DNA of 64,000 nucleotides from Roseovarius sp. MMSF_3281 (GCF_030733685.1 NZ_JASHIM010000003.1:124001-188000); one strand, 5' to 3'. Numbered from the stretch's first letter, positions 47,742-55,767 are shown. Numbers and translations: made by a program. The notes: a model not told the origin generated them from the sequence alone.

Positions 47742-48797
47742 ATGACACACCTCTGGGTCCGATCCGAGCAACGCCCAAACGAAGACCGCACCGGCCTGAC
47801 ACCCGAAGGCGCGGGTAAACTCATCGCCAAGGGCCTGCGCGTCACCGTCGAGGAAAGCAGCAGCCGCATCATCCCGATTGACGGCTACCGCAACGCGGGA
47901 TGCGAAATAGCCCCCGAAAATTCATGGCCCGACGCCCCGCGCGATGCCATCATCTTCGGCCTCAAGGAACTGCCCGACGACGGCACGCCCCTGCCGCATC
48001 GCCACATCATGTTCGGCCATGCCTTCAAGGGCCAACACGCGGGCCGCCGCCTTCTGGAACGTTTCAAGGCCGGGGGCGGCACGCTTTATGACCTCGAATA
48101 CCTCGTCGACCCCGAGGGTCGCCGCGTTGCCGCCTTCGGCTACTGGGCCGGCTACGCGGGGGCGGCGGTCAGCCTCATGGCATGGGCCGCGCAGAAATCC
48201 GGCGGCCTTTGCGGCCCGGTCTCGGCCTACCCCGACAAACACGCCATGCAAAAAGACCTCGGCCAACAACTCGACGCCACCGGCCTGCCGCGCCCCTCGG
48301 CCATCGTGATCGGCGCAATGGGGCGCGTCGGATCAGGTGCCGCCGACCTTTGCACCGCTATGGGCGTCACCCCCACCCGTTGGGACATGGAGGAAACCGC
48401 CCACGGCGGCCCCTTCCCCGAAATCCTGCAACACGACATCTTCCTCAACTGCATCTTCGCACGCCCCGGCACGCCGGTCTTCGTGCCGAAAGACGCGCTC
48501 ACGGCGGATCGTAATCTCTCGGTCATCGGCGATGTCGCCTGCGACCCCGACAGCGATTACAACCCCGTGCCGGTTTATTCGGAAGCCACCACTTGGGATG
48601 CCCCCGCAACCCGCGTGCATGACACACCCCCGCTCGACGTGATGGCAATCGACAACCTGCCCTCCCTGCTGCCGCTGGAATCCTCCCAGGATTACGCGGC
48701 ACAACTCTTGCCCTCCCTGCTGACCTTGGACAGGTTAGATCAAGATGTCTGGGCGCGGGCCGAGGCCACATTCAACGACAACATGAAAGGGATCTGA
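47742..48797 (+). CDS. Saccharopine dehydrogenase (lysine-forming type, LYS1/LKR-like)
   Basis: A 351-residue enzyme of the alanine dehydrogenase/PNT-like saccharopine dehydrogenase family, which interconverts lysine plus 2-oxoglutarate with saccharopine. Seen: the N-terminal WVRSEQRPNEDRTGLTP with the Arg/Glu substrate residues, FGHAFKGQH, YDLEYLVD and a Rossmann segment with VIGAMGRVGSGAAD. It starts 10 bp after the GST gene and is followed after 3 bp by a second saccharopine dehydrogenase, so the pair would take lysine to 2-aminoadipate semialdehyde. The degradative direction is inferred from related marine bacteria. Confidence 0.85.
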   Translation: MTHLWVRSEQRPNEDRTGLTPEGAGKLIAKGLRVTVEESSSRIIPIDGYRNAGCEIAPENSWPDAPRDAIIFGLKELPDDGTPLPHRHIMFGHAFKGQHAGRRLLERFKAGGGTLYDLEYLVDPEGRRVAAFGYWAGYAGAAVSLMAWAAQKSGGLCGPVSAYPDKHAMQKDLGQQLDATGLPRPSAIVIGAMGRVGSGAADLCTAMGVTPTRWDMEETAHGGPFPEILQHDIFLNCIFARPGTPVFVPKDALTADRNLSVIGDVACDPDSDYNPVPVYSEATTWDAPATRVHDTPPLDVMAIDNLPSLLPLESSQDYAAQLLPSLLTLDRLDQDVWARAEATFNDNMKGI

Positions 48798-48800
48798 GCG

Positions 48801-49943
48801 ATGACAATTCACTGGTGCGGCACTGGCCTTTCGGCCATCCCCGGACTTCGCCGCCTGATCAAGGCGGGCCACGACATCTGCGTCTGGAACCGCTCGACCG
48901 ACAAGGCGCAAAGCGCCGTGGGCGACCTCACTGACAAGATCAAGGCCTTCGATTTCGATAGCCTCTCGGGCGAGGTTTCCGAGGGTGATCTGGTGGTGTC
49001 CATGCTGCCGGGCGACTGGCACGTACCACTGGCCGAAATGTGCATCAACAAGGGCGCGCATTTCGTCTCAAGCTCCTACATCGCGCCGGAAATGCGTGAC
49101 CTGCACGCAAAGGCCGTCGTGCGCGGCATCTGCGCGGTCAATGAAATCGGGCTTGATCCGGGTATCGACCACCTGATGGCGCATCACCTCGTGGCCGAGT
49201 ACAAGGCCTCCGACGCCTACGACCCCGAAAATGACCTCAGCTTCACTTCCTACTGCGGCGGCATCCCGAAAACCCCCAATCCGTTTCGGTACAAGTTCAG
49301 CTGGTCACCTTTGGGCGTGCTCAAGGCGCTACGCTCCCCCTCGCGCTCGATCCGCGATTTCGAAGAACTCAACGTCGCCCGCCCATGGGACGCGATCAGC
49401 AGCTACACCGCACCCTTGCCCGAGGCGGAAACCTTCGAGGTCTACCCCAACCGCGATTCCATCCCCTTCATCGAGGACTACCAATTTGCCCCCGACTGGC
49501 GGGTCAAGCAATTCGTCCGCGGCACCCTGCGCCTCAACGGCTGGACCGACGCCTGGGCCGACGTCTTCCGCGAAATCGAAACGCTGGAAGGCGAAGCCGG
49601 CGAAGCTCGGCTCAAGGAAATGTCCGATCAGTTCTGGCGCGACAACGCCTATGACGAGGGCGAACCGGACCGCGTCGTGCTTTGTGTCTCGCTCAAGGCC
49701 GAACGCGGGGGCGAAACCGTCTGGCACAAGACCTACGTCATGGACGCATGGGGCGACGAGAACGGCACCGCCATGGCGCGGCTTGTCTCGATTCCCGTAT
49801 CACTTGCCATCGAATCCGTCCTCAATGGCGAGATCGAACCGGGCGTTTCCCCCGCCCCGCACGACCCCAAACTGGTCGAACGCTACTTGGGCGAAGTCGG
49901 CAAACTCGCCCAACATTTGGCAGTGGTCGACCATCTTGCCTAA
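48801..49943 (+). CDS. Saccharopine dehydrogenase (glutamate-forming type, LYS9/SDH-like)
   Basis: A 380-residue enzyme. The Rossmann start IHWCGTGLSAIPGLRRL is followed by VSMLPGDWHVPLAEMC, VSSSYIAPEM, and the family hallmark NEIGLDPGIDHLMAHHL, then a SYCGGIPKT loop. It would cleave saccharopine to glutamate and 2-aminoadipate 6-semialdehyde. The expected semialdehyde dehydrogenase gene is not in the window. A strong hairpin follows the stop, so it ends the operon. Confidence 0.88.
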   Translation: MTIHWCGTGLSAIPGLRRLIKAGHDICVWNRSTDKAQSAVGDLTDKIKAFDFDSLSGEVSEGDLVVSMLPGDWHVPLAEMCINKGAHFVSSSYIAPEMRDLHAKAVVRGICAVNEIGLDPGIDHLMAHHLVAEYKASDAYDPENDLSFTSYCGGIPKTPNPFRYKFSWSPLGVLKALRSPSRSIRDFEELNVARPWDAISSYTAPLPEAETFEVYPNRDSIPFIEDYQFAPDWRVKQFVRGTLRLNGWTDAWADVFREIETLEGEAGEARLKEMSDQFWRDNAYDEGEPDRVVLCVSLKAERGGETVWHKTYVMDAWGDENGTAMARLVSIPVSLAIESVLNGEIEPGVSPAPHDPKLVERYLGEVGKLAQHLAVVDHLA

Positions 49944-49951
49944 CATATGAA

Positions 49952-49986
49952 CCAAGACGCCCCGGGCCTCGTCCGGGGCGTCTTGG
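49952..49986 (+). terminator. Strong hairpin after the saccharopine operon
   Basis: A perfect 14-bp stem CCAAGACGCCCCGG / CCGGGGCGTCTTGG around a seven-base loop. It lacks a T-tract, so it may act with Rho or as a message stabiliser. Confidence 0.7.
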
Positions 49987-50021
49987 CACTATCGCCACAC
50001 CAGTCAGCCTGCCGCCCGGAC

Positions 50022-50046
50022 GGAACAAACCGGCCAGCGCTGCGTT
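50022..50046 (+). promoter_or_regulatory. Sigma-EcfG promoter of csbD
   Basis: GGAAC (50022-50026), 16 bases, CGTT (50043-50046): an exact match to the alphaproteobacterial general-stress promoter. Transcription would start near 50053, 30 bases before the csbD ATG. Confidence 0.8.
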
Positions 50047-50082
50047 TCTTTCCCAAGATGATGAAACAGAAAGGAGTTCGTC

Positions 50083-50283
50083 ATGAATTGGGAACAAGTC
50101 CAAGGCAAATGGGATCAAGTCAAAGGCAGCGCACGTATCGAATGGGCCAAGCTCACCGATCAGGATGTCGAGAAAATCGCCGGTGAGCGCGATAAGCTCG
50201 TGGGGCTCATCGAGGAAAAATACGGCCGCACCAAGGAAGAAGCCGAGGAAGAAGTTGACAGCTGGAGCCGGAGGGTGGCCTGA
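50083..50283 (+). CDS. CsbD family stress protein
   Basis: A 66-residue, highly charged helical protein (MNWEQVQGKWDQVKGSAR) of the CsbD family. In Bacillus csbD is a sigma-B general-stress gene; its molecular role is unknown. AAAGGAG precedes the ATG. The TGA shares a base with the next ATG, coupling it to the PNPOx-like gene. A sigma-EcfG promoter lies just upstream. Confidence 0.9.
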   Translation: MNWEQVQGKWDQVKGSARIEWAKLTDQDVEKIAGERDKLVGLIEEKYGRTKEEAEEEVDSWSRRVA

Positions 50284-50771
50284 TGGCGGATATCGCAGAC
50301 CTCAAACGCGAATTCTGGCGTCGCCTTGAAGACCAGACCGCTGGCATGATGGGCGTTGAGGGAACGCAGATGCACATGCGCCCCATGACGCCCTATGTCG
50401 ATCCTGAAAAGAACTCGGTTTGGTTTCTTTGTGCGCCCGACAACCAATTGGCGCAAGCTGAAGACACGGGCAAAGCGCATTTCACCATGCAAAGCCCGGA
50501 CGAAAAGTTCTACGCCTGCGTCAGCGGCAGACTTGATGTAAGCCGAGATGAAAAGAAACTTGGTGAGTTGTGGAATATCTTCGCCTCGGCCTTTTTCGAG
50601 GGCGGCCCAGACGACTCCGACGCGATCCTGCTCGAATTCAAAGTCGAAGAGGCAGAAGTCTGGACCGTCGAAGCAGGCGGCATGCAATTCGCGGCCGAAA
50701 TCGCGCGCTCGGCATTCGGAGACAAAGACCACCCGGACCTTGGAACGCACGAGGTGATCCGGCTGAATTGA
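50283..50771 (+). CDS. General stress protein of the PNPOx-like flavin-binding fold
   Basis: A 162-residue split-barrel protein related to general stress protein 26 (YdaG) and pyridoxamine-phosphate oxidase-like proteins. The start is ADIADLKREFWRRLEDQTAGMM, with HMRPMTPYVD and WFLCAPDNQLA in the barrel. It may bind FMN or F420-like cofactors; the exact reaction is unknown. It is co-transcribed with csbD. Confidence 0.85.
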   Translation: MADIADLKREFWRRLEDQTAGMMGVEGTQMHMRPMTPYVDPEKNSVWFLCAPDNQLAQAEDTGKAHFTMQSPDEKFYACVSGRLDVSRDEKKLGELWNIFASAFFEGGPDDSDAILLEFKVEEAEVWTVEAGGMQFAAEIARSAFGDKDHPDLGTHEVIRLN

Positions 50772-50790
50772 TACGGCATGGCGCGATCAT

Positions 50791-50818
50791 GGAACCAAAC
50801 GCCCGCTTGGGCGTTTGG
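50791..50818 (+). promoter_or_regulatory. Sigma-EcfG promoter match that is also a hairpin, before mscS
   Basis: GGAAC (50791-50795), 16 bases, CGTT (50812-50815). The same bases form a perfect 10-bp stem CCAAACGCCC/GGGCGTTTGG (50795-50804 with 50809-50818), so it may instead, or also, terminate the csbD transcript. If used as promoter, transcription would start at the mscS ATG itself. Confidence 0.55.
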
Positions 50819-50823
50819 CCTTC

Positions 50824-52482
50824 ATGTCTGCTGCCATCCGATTGCTTATCATCGCCGCCACGGTCCTGTTTTCCTCAGGCGCGACAGCGCAGGAGAATTC
50901 TGACGCATGGTATGCCGCCGAGGTCTTGAACGAAGGCCTCGGGCCGGCCCCCGAGGACATGACACTCGCCACGCCACGCTCCGCGATGCGGAGCTTCGTC
51001 GAATTAGGCCAGGACGAACGCTTCGATGACGCGGGCCACGTTCTGAACCTGGAAAATATCCCCCCCGCCGAACAGCCCGACACGGCCGAACAGATCGCCC
51101 GGCAACTTTATCAGGTCATTGATCGCCGCGTTTGGGTCGATTGGTCGGGCTTGCCTTCCCGTCCGGATGCAAAGCGCGAACAATCCGCAGGCGGCAGCAA
51201 TAGCGCCTCCGAGGTGCGGCGCGATCTGGGCATCAAGCTTTTCGAGTTGAACGGCCGCGCCTATGAAATCCGCATCGCCCGCTACAAGGCAGGCGAAAAC
51301 AGCGAAGCGGTTTGGCTTTTCACCCCGCAAACGGTTGAAGACGTCCCCGCCCTGCACGACGCTTACGGTCCCCGTGCCTTCGAAAAATTCATCCCGCGCG
51401 AGATGAAACAGCAAATCGGCGCGTTGCGTATCTGGGAATGGGTCGGCCTGCCCATCATGCTTGGCGTGATGATCGCGATCGGCTGGTCGGTCAACGCCAT
51501 CGTCACCATCCTGTCGCGCAAGGCCCCCTATGCCTTCCTGCAATACGCCTTTTCCCGCGCGGGGTTTCCCCTTGCGCTTTTTGCCGTGGCCGTGGTCGCG
51601 CAACTTGTCCTAAGCCTTGCGGTCTCTTTTTCCGGCCCTGTCACAAGTATCGTCCAACCCGTCTTGATCATCATCATGGCCTCGGGTGTGGGGGTGGCGG
51701 CCCTGCGCATCGTTGACGCGATCCTCGATCGCGTCACACAGCGCTACGTCGGCGAGATCGACGATACCCGCAACCTCGACAAACGCGAGCTTTATACCTC
51801 GATCTACGCCCTGCGCCGCATCATCGTCTTGTTGATGGTCGGGTTCGCCGTGATTTACGTCCTCAGCCGCCTCAACCTCTTTGCATCCATCGGCATGACC
51901 CTGCTTGCATCCGCCGGTGTTCTCACGGTGCTACTGGGTATCGCCGGGCAAGCGGTCCTCGGCAACATCCTTGCCTCGCTGCAAATCGCCTTGGCCAAAC
52001 CCGTGCGCATCGGCGACAGCGTCCTTTTCGAAGGCGATTGGGCCTACGTGGAGAGTATCTTTTACACCTTCATGCGCCTGCGCACATGGGATGAACGGCG
52101 CATCATCGTACCCGTCCGCCATTTCGTCTCGCGTCCTTTTGAAAACTGGTCGGTAAAAGATGCCCGGATCATGCGCGCGGTGCACCTTCACCTGGATCAC
52201 AGCGCCGATCCGGACATCCTGCGCGACAAGTTCATCGAGATCGCCAAAGCCGACGAAGGCGTCATCGAATACGCACAACTCGCTTGCTACGTCACCGCAC
52301 ATACCGACCAGGGGCAGGTGATAACCTTTTATGCCATGTCGCCCGACCCCTCGACCGGATGGCAGACGGAAATGCGCCTGCGCGAGGGGCTCTTGGGCTT
52401 CATTCGTGCAAACCACCCCGACTGGTGGCCGCGCGAACGCATCGCCGGGTCCGATGCCGGAACAACACCCCTCCCGGAATGA
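50824..52482 (+). CDS. Mechanosensitive ion channel, MscS family
   Basis: A 552-residue channel with a signal peptide (SAAIRLLIIAATVLFSSGATA), a periplasmic domain of about 190 residues, several membrane helices (from about 210), and an MscS core: the pore-helix region SIGMTLLASAGVLTVLLGIAGQAVLGNILASL and the beta-domain start VRIGDSVLFEG. MscS channels release solutes on osmotic down-shock, which fits a stress regulon. The frame could start at TTG 50815, but ATG 50824 gives the proper signal peptide. Confidence 0.9.
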   Translation: MSAAIRLLIIAATVLFSSGATAQENSDAWYAAEVLNEGLGPAPEDMTLATPRSAMRSFVELGQDERFDDAGHVLNLENIPPAEQPDTAEQIARQLYQVIDRRVWVDWSGLPSRPDAKREQSAGGSNSASEVRRDLGIKLFELNGRAYEIRIARYKAGENSEAVWLFTPQTVEDVPALHDAYGPRAFEKFIPREMKQQIGALRIWEWVGLPIMLGVMIAIGWSVNAIVTILSRKAPYAFLQYAFSRAGFPLALFAVAVVAQLVLSLAVSFSGPVTSIVQPVLIIIMASGVGVAALRIVDAILDRVTQRYVGEIDDTRNLDKRELYTSIYALRRIIVLLMVGFAVIYVLSRLNLFASIGMTLLASAGVLTVLLGIAGQAVLGNILASLQIALAKPVRIGDSVLFEGDWAYVESIFYTFMRLRTWDERRIIVPVRHFVSRPFENWSVKDARIMRAVHLHLDHSADPDILRDKFIEIAKADEGVIEYAQLACYVTAHTDQGQVITFYAMSPDPSTGWQTEMRLREGLLGFIRANHPDWWPRERIAGSDAGTTPLPE

Positions 52483-52490
52483 TCACGGCC

Positions 52491-53222
52491 TCAGATCAAG
52501 GGCCGCTGCATCACGCCCTCGTCGCTGTCCAGATGCGCAAACTCGCAAAGCCGGTCGTGATCCACGATCGTCAGCGTGCCGTTGCGCCATTCTGCCACAC
52601 CCTCGTCGCGCAACCGCTTGAGCGTCTTGTTGGTATGCACAAGTGAAAGACCAAGCGCATCGGCCAAATCCTGTTGTTTATAGGGCAAAGGCATCTGCGC
52701 GCCCTCCGCCAAACCCAGTGATGAGGCACGCGCGAAAAGCAGCACAAAGGCGCGTGCAATGCGTTCGATCCCGCCCAAATGCCCCAAAACAGCAAGGCTT
52801 TCACCCAGCATATGCTCCTCAACAGCGGCAAGCCAGGTCAGGTCGTAGGCACGTTCCGGATGATCGCGAAACAGGCTCCACAGGTTCTTGCGATCAAAGA
52901 CACAAAGCTTCATCGCCGTCGTGGCTTCGGCGGAATGCTTCATTTCCTGCATCACGCCGGCCTGCAAACCGATAAAATCACCCGGCAACACGATGTTGAT
53001 CACCTGCCGCTCTCCCGAGGGCAAGGTCTTGTATCGCAGCCCCATTCCCTCCAATACGGTAAATAACTGAGGGCTGTTCGATCCCTCCAACATCAATGTC
53101 GCGCCCGCCTCCACGTCAAGCTCGCCCACCTTGAAGGTCGCCATGAAGTCGACTTCACGATCCGACATTGGCGAGAAAACGGGTAACTCGCGCAAAGGAC
53201 AGTTTCGGCAGGATTTCACCAT
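52491..53222 (-). CDS. Crp/Fnr-family transcriptional regulator
   Basis: A 243-residue regulator with a cyclic-nucleotide-binding-like beta-barrel (about 25-130), a dimer helix and a C-terminal helix-turn-helix (QQDLADALGLSLVHTNKTLKRL). The N-terminus has only Cys5 and Cys8 (SCRNCPL), not the four cysteines that bind the FNR 4Fe-4S cluster, so it is probably not a classical oxygen sensor. The ligand is unknown. It converges on mscS with 8 bases between stops. Confidence 0.85.
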   Translation of the reverse strand: MVKSCRNCPLRELPVFSPMSDREVDFMATFKVGELDVEAGATLMLEGSNSPQLFTVLEGMGLRYKTLPSGERQVINIVLPGDFIGLQAGVMQEMKHSAEATTAMKLCVFDRKNLWSLFRDHPERAYDLTWLAAVEEHMLGESLAVLGHLGGIERIARAFVLLFARASSLGLAEGAQMPLPYKQQDLADALGLSLVHTNKTLKRLRDEGVAEWRNGTLTIVDHDRLCEFAHLDSDEGVMQRPLI

Positions 53223-53271
53223 GAAAATTTTCCTCTACAACATGTCTTAGTTTAATGCGCGATGCTGCTTT

Positions 53272-53703
53272 ATGCTTCAAGAAGACCCCATGTTAGACAA
53301 AGACGTTAAGAGCGGCAATGTGACCTACCCGAACCCAAGCATTCCCCAGGCAAATCCGGTTTTTCTGGTGCTTGAACGCGATATACTGATCGCCGAGGAC
53401 ATCGTCGCTTCCCTAAAGGACATAGGCCCTTGCCAAACTGTCCACGTAAGCGATCCTCAGGCACTGATTGAGCACTTGAGCGATTACACTCGCATTTCCG
53501 CTGCCTTTCTCGAAATGCGATTTGACCAGATGGTGGAACTCGGACTTGATCGGCGTTTGGCCGACATGGGCGCGCGTGTCGTACTCACGATCGGGGAAGA
53601 CGACGAATCCCTCGCGCTTGCCCACGGATGGTCCATGCTTGTTCGTCCGTTTACAGATGAAATGATCCGCGCAACCCTCGCGAATACCACGTCAAAGGCT
53701 TAA
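53272..53703 (+). CDS. Stand-alone degenerate receiver-domain protein
   Basis: A 143-residue protein with a receiver-like fold from about residue 28. The usual acidic pocket reads LERDILIAED, the phosphoacceptor strand reads AFLEM (Glu in place of Asp), and the conserved Lys is Arg (LVRPF). It thus looks phospho-mimetic or non-phosphorylatable. Its strand-1/helix-1 region resembles that of the PhyR receiver in this window. A second ATG (53290) may be the true start. It overlaps the gene at 53700 tail to tail by four bases. Confidence 0.65.
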   Translation: MLQEDPMLDKDVKSGNVTYPNPSIPQANPVFLVLERDILIAEDIVASLKDIGPCQTVHVSDPQALIEHLSDYTRISAAFLEMRFDQMVELGLDRRLADMGARVVLTIGEDDESLALAHGWSMLVRPFTDEMIRATLANTTSKA

Positions 53704-54065
53704 TCGCCACGCTCACGCATCGCACGACCGGCTTGCATGCCAACCGCGAATCCCTCGGCCATCCGAACGATCGGATCTTTGTCTTCACCGGATCTACCAT
53801 GTTCGGGCGGATCACCAGGCTTTGGGTCGGGTTCGCGCCCTGATTGCGCGCCAAGCGCCATCAGGCCAAAGCCCAAAACGACATAAAGCGCGCCGATGGT
53901 CGTATAAGCCACCAGTGCGCTTTCGTATGCGGCCACGACTATCCATAGCGCAACGGTCAAGAAGCCAAGCCCGGCAAGACCGAAGATCACGCCCATGACG
54001 CTGAACACCGTGGCACGCGCGGCGGCGCGCACCCGGTGTTTGGTTGCGGTAACAAGATCAGGCAT
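53700..54065 (-). CDS. YqjE/phage-holin-superfamily small membrane protein
   Basis: A 121-residue protein with two helices (about 18-43 and 50-72) and a hydrophilic Pro/Glu-rich tail. Annotators often call these 'phage holin family', but chromosomal YqjE-like proteins accompany DUF883 proteins and are stress-linked. It follows the DUF883 gene by 3 bp in the same transcript. No phage genes are nearby. Confidence 0.75.
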   Translation of the reverse strand: MPDLVTATKHRVRAAARATVFSVMGVIFGLAGLGFLTVALWIVVAAYESALVAYTTIGALYVVLGFGLMALGAQSGREPDPKPGDPPEHGRSGEDKDPIVRMAEGFAVGMQAGRAMRERGD

Positions 54066-54068
54066 CGG

Positions 54069-54398
54069 TTACTTCCGCCCGGTCATGAAACCCAGAAGAA
54101 AGCCAAGGCCAACCGCCAATCCAACGGCCGCAGCAGGCTGATTGCGCACGGTATCAGCGGCTTGCTGACCCAGTTCTTCGGCCTTGTGTTGGGCCGAATA
54201 CAAATGCTCTTGCCCCGCGTCGCGCATATGTGCCGCTTGCTGGCGCACATGGTCGCCGGCGGCTTGGCTCGACGACTTGCCAAGCCCCGAAAGCGTTTGC
54301 GATATCTCGGCAATATCCTGTTTCAGTGCCGCGACCTGCTCACCCAGCTGGTCAATGTCTTCTTTTGGCGACGCGTTGCTGGTTTTGGCTTGTGCCAT
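54069..54398 (-). CDS. DUF883 (ElaB/YqjD-like) membrane-anchored protein
   Basis: A 109-residue protein: a long helix with [20 protein letters not shown], then a C-terminal anchor [18 protein letters not shown]. coli YqjD/ElaB are stationary-phase inner-membrane proteins that bind ribosomes. AAGGAG before ATG 54398 sets the start. A sigma-EcfG promoter match lies 35 bases upstream. Confidence 0.87.
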   Translation of the reverse strand: MAQAKTSNASPKEDIDQLGEQVAALKQDIAEISQTLSGLGKSSSQAAGDHVRQQAAHMRDAGQEHLYSAQHKAEELGQQAADTVRNQPAAAVGLAVGLGFLLGFMTGRK

Positions 54399-54432
54399 GA
54401 TCAACTCCTTCAATTGCAAGACTTGCGTATAC

Positions 54433-54457
54433 AACGCGCCCGCGAAGGGGTTGTTCC
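54433..54457 (-). promoter_or_regulatory. Sigma-EcfG promoter of the DUF883/YqjE operon
   Basis: On the minus strand GGAAC (54457-54453), 16 bases, CGTT (54436-54433): an exact match. Confidence 0.8.
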
Positions 54458-54504
54458 AAGGGCGGGGGAAAAAGCCTGTGCAAGATGCGCACCGCAAATT
54501 GTCG

Positions 54505-54530
54505 GGAACTTTTCGGCGCATTCGCGGGTT
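54505..54530 (+). promoter_or_regulatory. Sigma-EcfG promoter of the DUF1328 gene
   Basis: GGAAC (54505-54509), 17 bases, GGTT (54527-54530). Transcription would start about 30 bases before the ATG at 54567. Confidence 0.65.
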
Positions 54531-54566
54531 CTCTTAACAATCGCAATCAACCATTGGAGGCACGCT

Positions 54567-54728
54567 ATGCTTTACTGGGCACTTCTTTTCTTCATCGTTG
54601 CACTGGTCGCCGGTGTTTTCGGATTTGGCGGCATCGCATCTGCATCGGCCGGGATTGCGCAAATTCTTTTCGTGATCTTCCTGGTGCTGTTCGTCGCGGC
54701 ACTCGTGATGCGCGCGGTACGAGGGTGA
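54567..54728 (+). CDS. DUF1328 (YtjA-like) small membrane protein
   Basis: A 53-residue protein with two hydrophobic helices ([21 protein letters not shown] and [18 protein letters not shown]). The family is widespread in stress regulons, but its role is unknown. GGAGG precedes the ATG by about 7 bases. Divergent from the DUF883 gene. Confidence 0.9.
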   Translation: MLYWALLFFIVALVAGVFGFGGIASASAGIAQILFVIFLVLFVAALVMRAVRG

Positions 54729-54784
54729 TCGCCCGAAAACCGCAACAGACAAGCCTGCCACGCAAAGTGGCTTAAAGCGTTTCA

Positions 54785-54823
54785 CGGACGGCGCGGCACG
54801 CATGCTTTGGGCCGCGCCGTCCG
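54785..54823. terminator. 13-bp hairpin downstream of the DUF1328 gene
   Basis: CGGACGGCGCGGC (54785-54797) pairs perfectly with GCCGCGCCGTCCG (54811-54823); no T-tract. It is preceded by TAAAGCGTTTC, which also begins the composite repeat at 58768. Confidence 0.5.
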
Positions 54824-54852
54824 AAGAATACACCGATTTGAAGACTCGACTT

Positions 54853-54881
54853 GGCCCGCGCAAAAATTGCGCGGGCCTTTT
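54853..54881 (+). terminator. Rho-independent terminator
   Basis: GGCCCGCGCAA (54853-54863) pairs with TTGCGCGGGCC (54867-54877) around AAA and is followed by TTTT. It ends plus-strand transcription before the convergent phyR stop at 54884. Confidence 0.8.
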
Positions 54882-54883
54882 GC

Positions 54884-55705
54884 CTACCCGTTAAGCAATG
54901 TCTCGGTACTGGTGAAAAACATCGCTTGGCTTACCGCGGACAGCACCTGATCCTCGGAATAAGGCTTGGTGATCAGGAAAGCAGGCTCAGACCGCTCCCC
55001 TGTCAAAAGGCGTTCCGGGAACGCGGTGATGAAGACCACCGGGACATCGCCAATCTCGTCAAGAATATCCTTCACCGCATCAATGCCCGAGGATTTATCG
55101 GCCAGCTGAATGTCGGCAAGGATCATATCCGGCGGGTCTTTGCGTGCCAATGCCACGGCCTCGTTGCGGGTGCGGGCATTGCCGGTCACGCTGTGGCCCA
55201 TGCTTTCGACGATGGCCGTGATATCCATCGCGATAATCGCCTCATCCTCGATCACCATGACACGCCCACGAATATCGCCCGACATCTCGCGCCGTGCGAT
55301 CGACAAAAGCTCGCTGGCCTCTTCCCGGTCCACATCCAGGATGGCCGCGATCTCGCTGGTTTGAAACCCCTCGACACTATGCAAAAGCAATGCCTCGCGG
55401 GTGTTCGGCGTTAGCCTGGACAACCGAAGCTGCGCTTGCGATTCCGCGCCGCCCTCGCCGGGTTCGTCCTCAACCGGGGCACCGGACGACACCCAGATGC
55501 GGTGAAAGGCCCGAAAGAGCGCCGCACGCGGGCCCAGATCCTGGCGGAAATCCCCCTGATCGACCAAAAGCGCCTCCAGCGTCGCAGCCGCGTAATGATC
55601 CCCGGTTTTCTGACTTCCTGTCAGAGCACGCGCATAGCGGCGCAAAAACGGCAACTCATCGCCAACGGCTTGCGCAAGATCTGGGGTGGTGTGGGTCTCT
55701 GTCAT
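54884..55705 (-). CDS. phyR: General stress response regulator PhyR (sigma-like domain plus receiver)
   Basis: A 273-residue PhyR. Residues 1-140 form the EcfG-like sigma-mimic domain (DELPFLRRYARALTGS and LRLSRLTPNTREALLLHSVEGF). The receiver follows with acidic Glu153-Asp154, phosphoacceptor Asp198 (MILADIQLAD) and Lys247 (ITKPYS). When phosphorylated, the sigma-like domain captures NepR and frees EcfG. GAGGACT before ATG 55705 fixes the start over a longer frame to 55780. It is divergent from nepR-ecfG and shares a promoter dyad with it. Confidence 0.96.
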   Translation of the reverse strand: MTETHTTPDLAQAVGDELPFLRRYARALTGSQKTGDHYAAATLEALLVDQGDFRQDLGPRAALFRAFHRIWVSSGAPVEDEPGEGGAESQAQLRLSRLTPNTREALLLHSVEGFQTSEIAAILDVDREEASELLSIARREMSGDIRGRVMVIEDEAIIAMDITAIVESMGHSVTGNARTRNEAVALARKDPPDMILADIQLADKSSGIDAVKDILDEIGDVPVVFITAFPERLLTGERSEPAFLITKPYSEDQVLSAVSQAMFFTSTETLLNG

Positions 55706-55735
55706 GACAGTCCTCAAAAAAATGCTGCTTTCTAT

Positions 55736-55767
55736 GGAACCAAACGCCGACAAGCGTGTTAGGTTCC
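55736..55767. promoter_or_regulatory. Two interleaved divergent sigma-EcfG promoters
   Basis: Plus strand (nepR): GGAAC 55736-55740, 16 bases, TGTT 55757-55760. Minus strand (phyR): GGAAC 55767-55763, 16 bases, CGTT 55746-55743. The -35 and -10 elements are placed symmetrically about 55751.5, so both promoters share the same 32 bp. Confidence 0.8.

Noticed and set aside
52491-53222. Oxygen-sensing FNR
   Set aside because: Only two N-terminal cysteines (5 and 8) are present, not the set needed for a 4Fe-4S cluster.
53700-54065. Prophage remnant suggested by a holin-type protein
   Set aside because: No other phage gene is near; the pairing with DUF883 and the stress promoter fits the chromosomal YqjE group.
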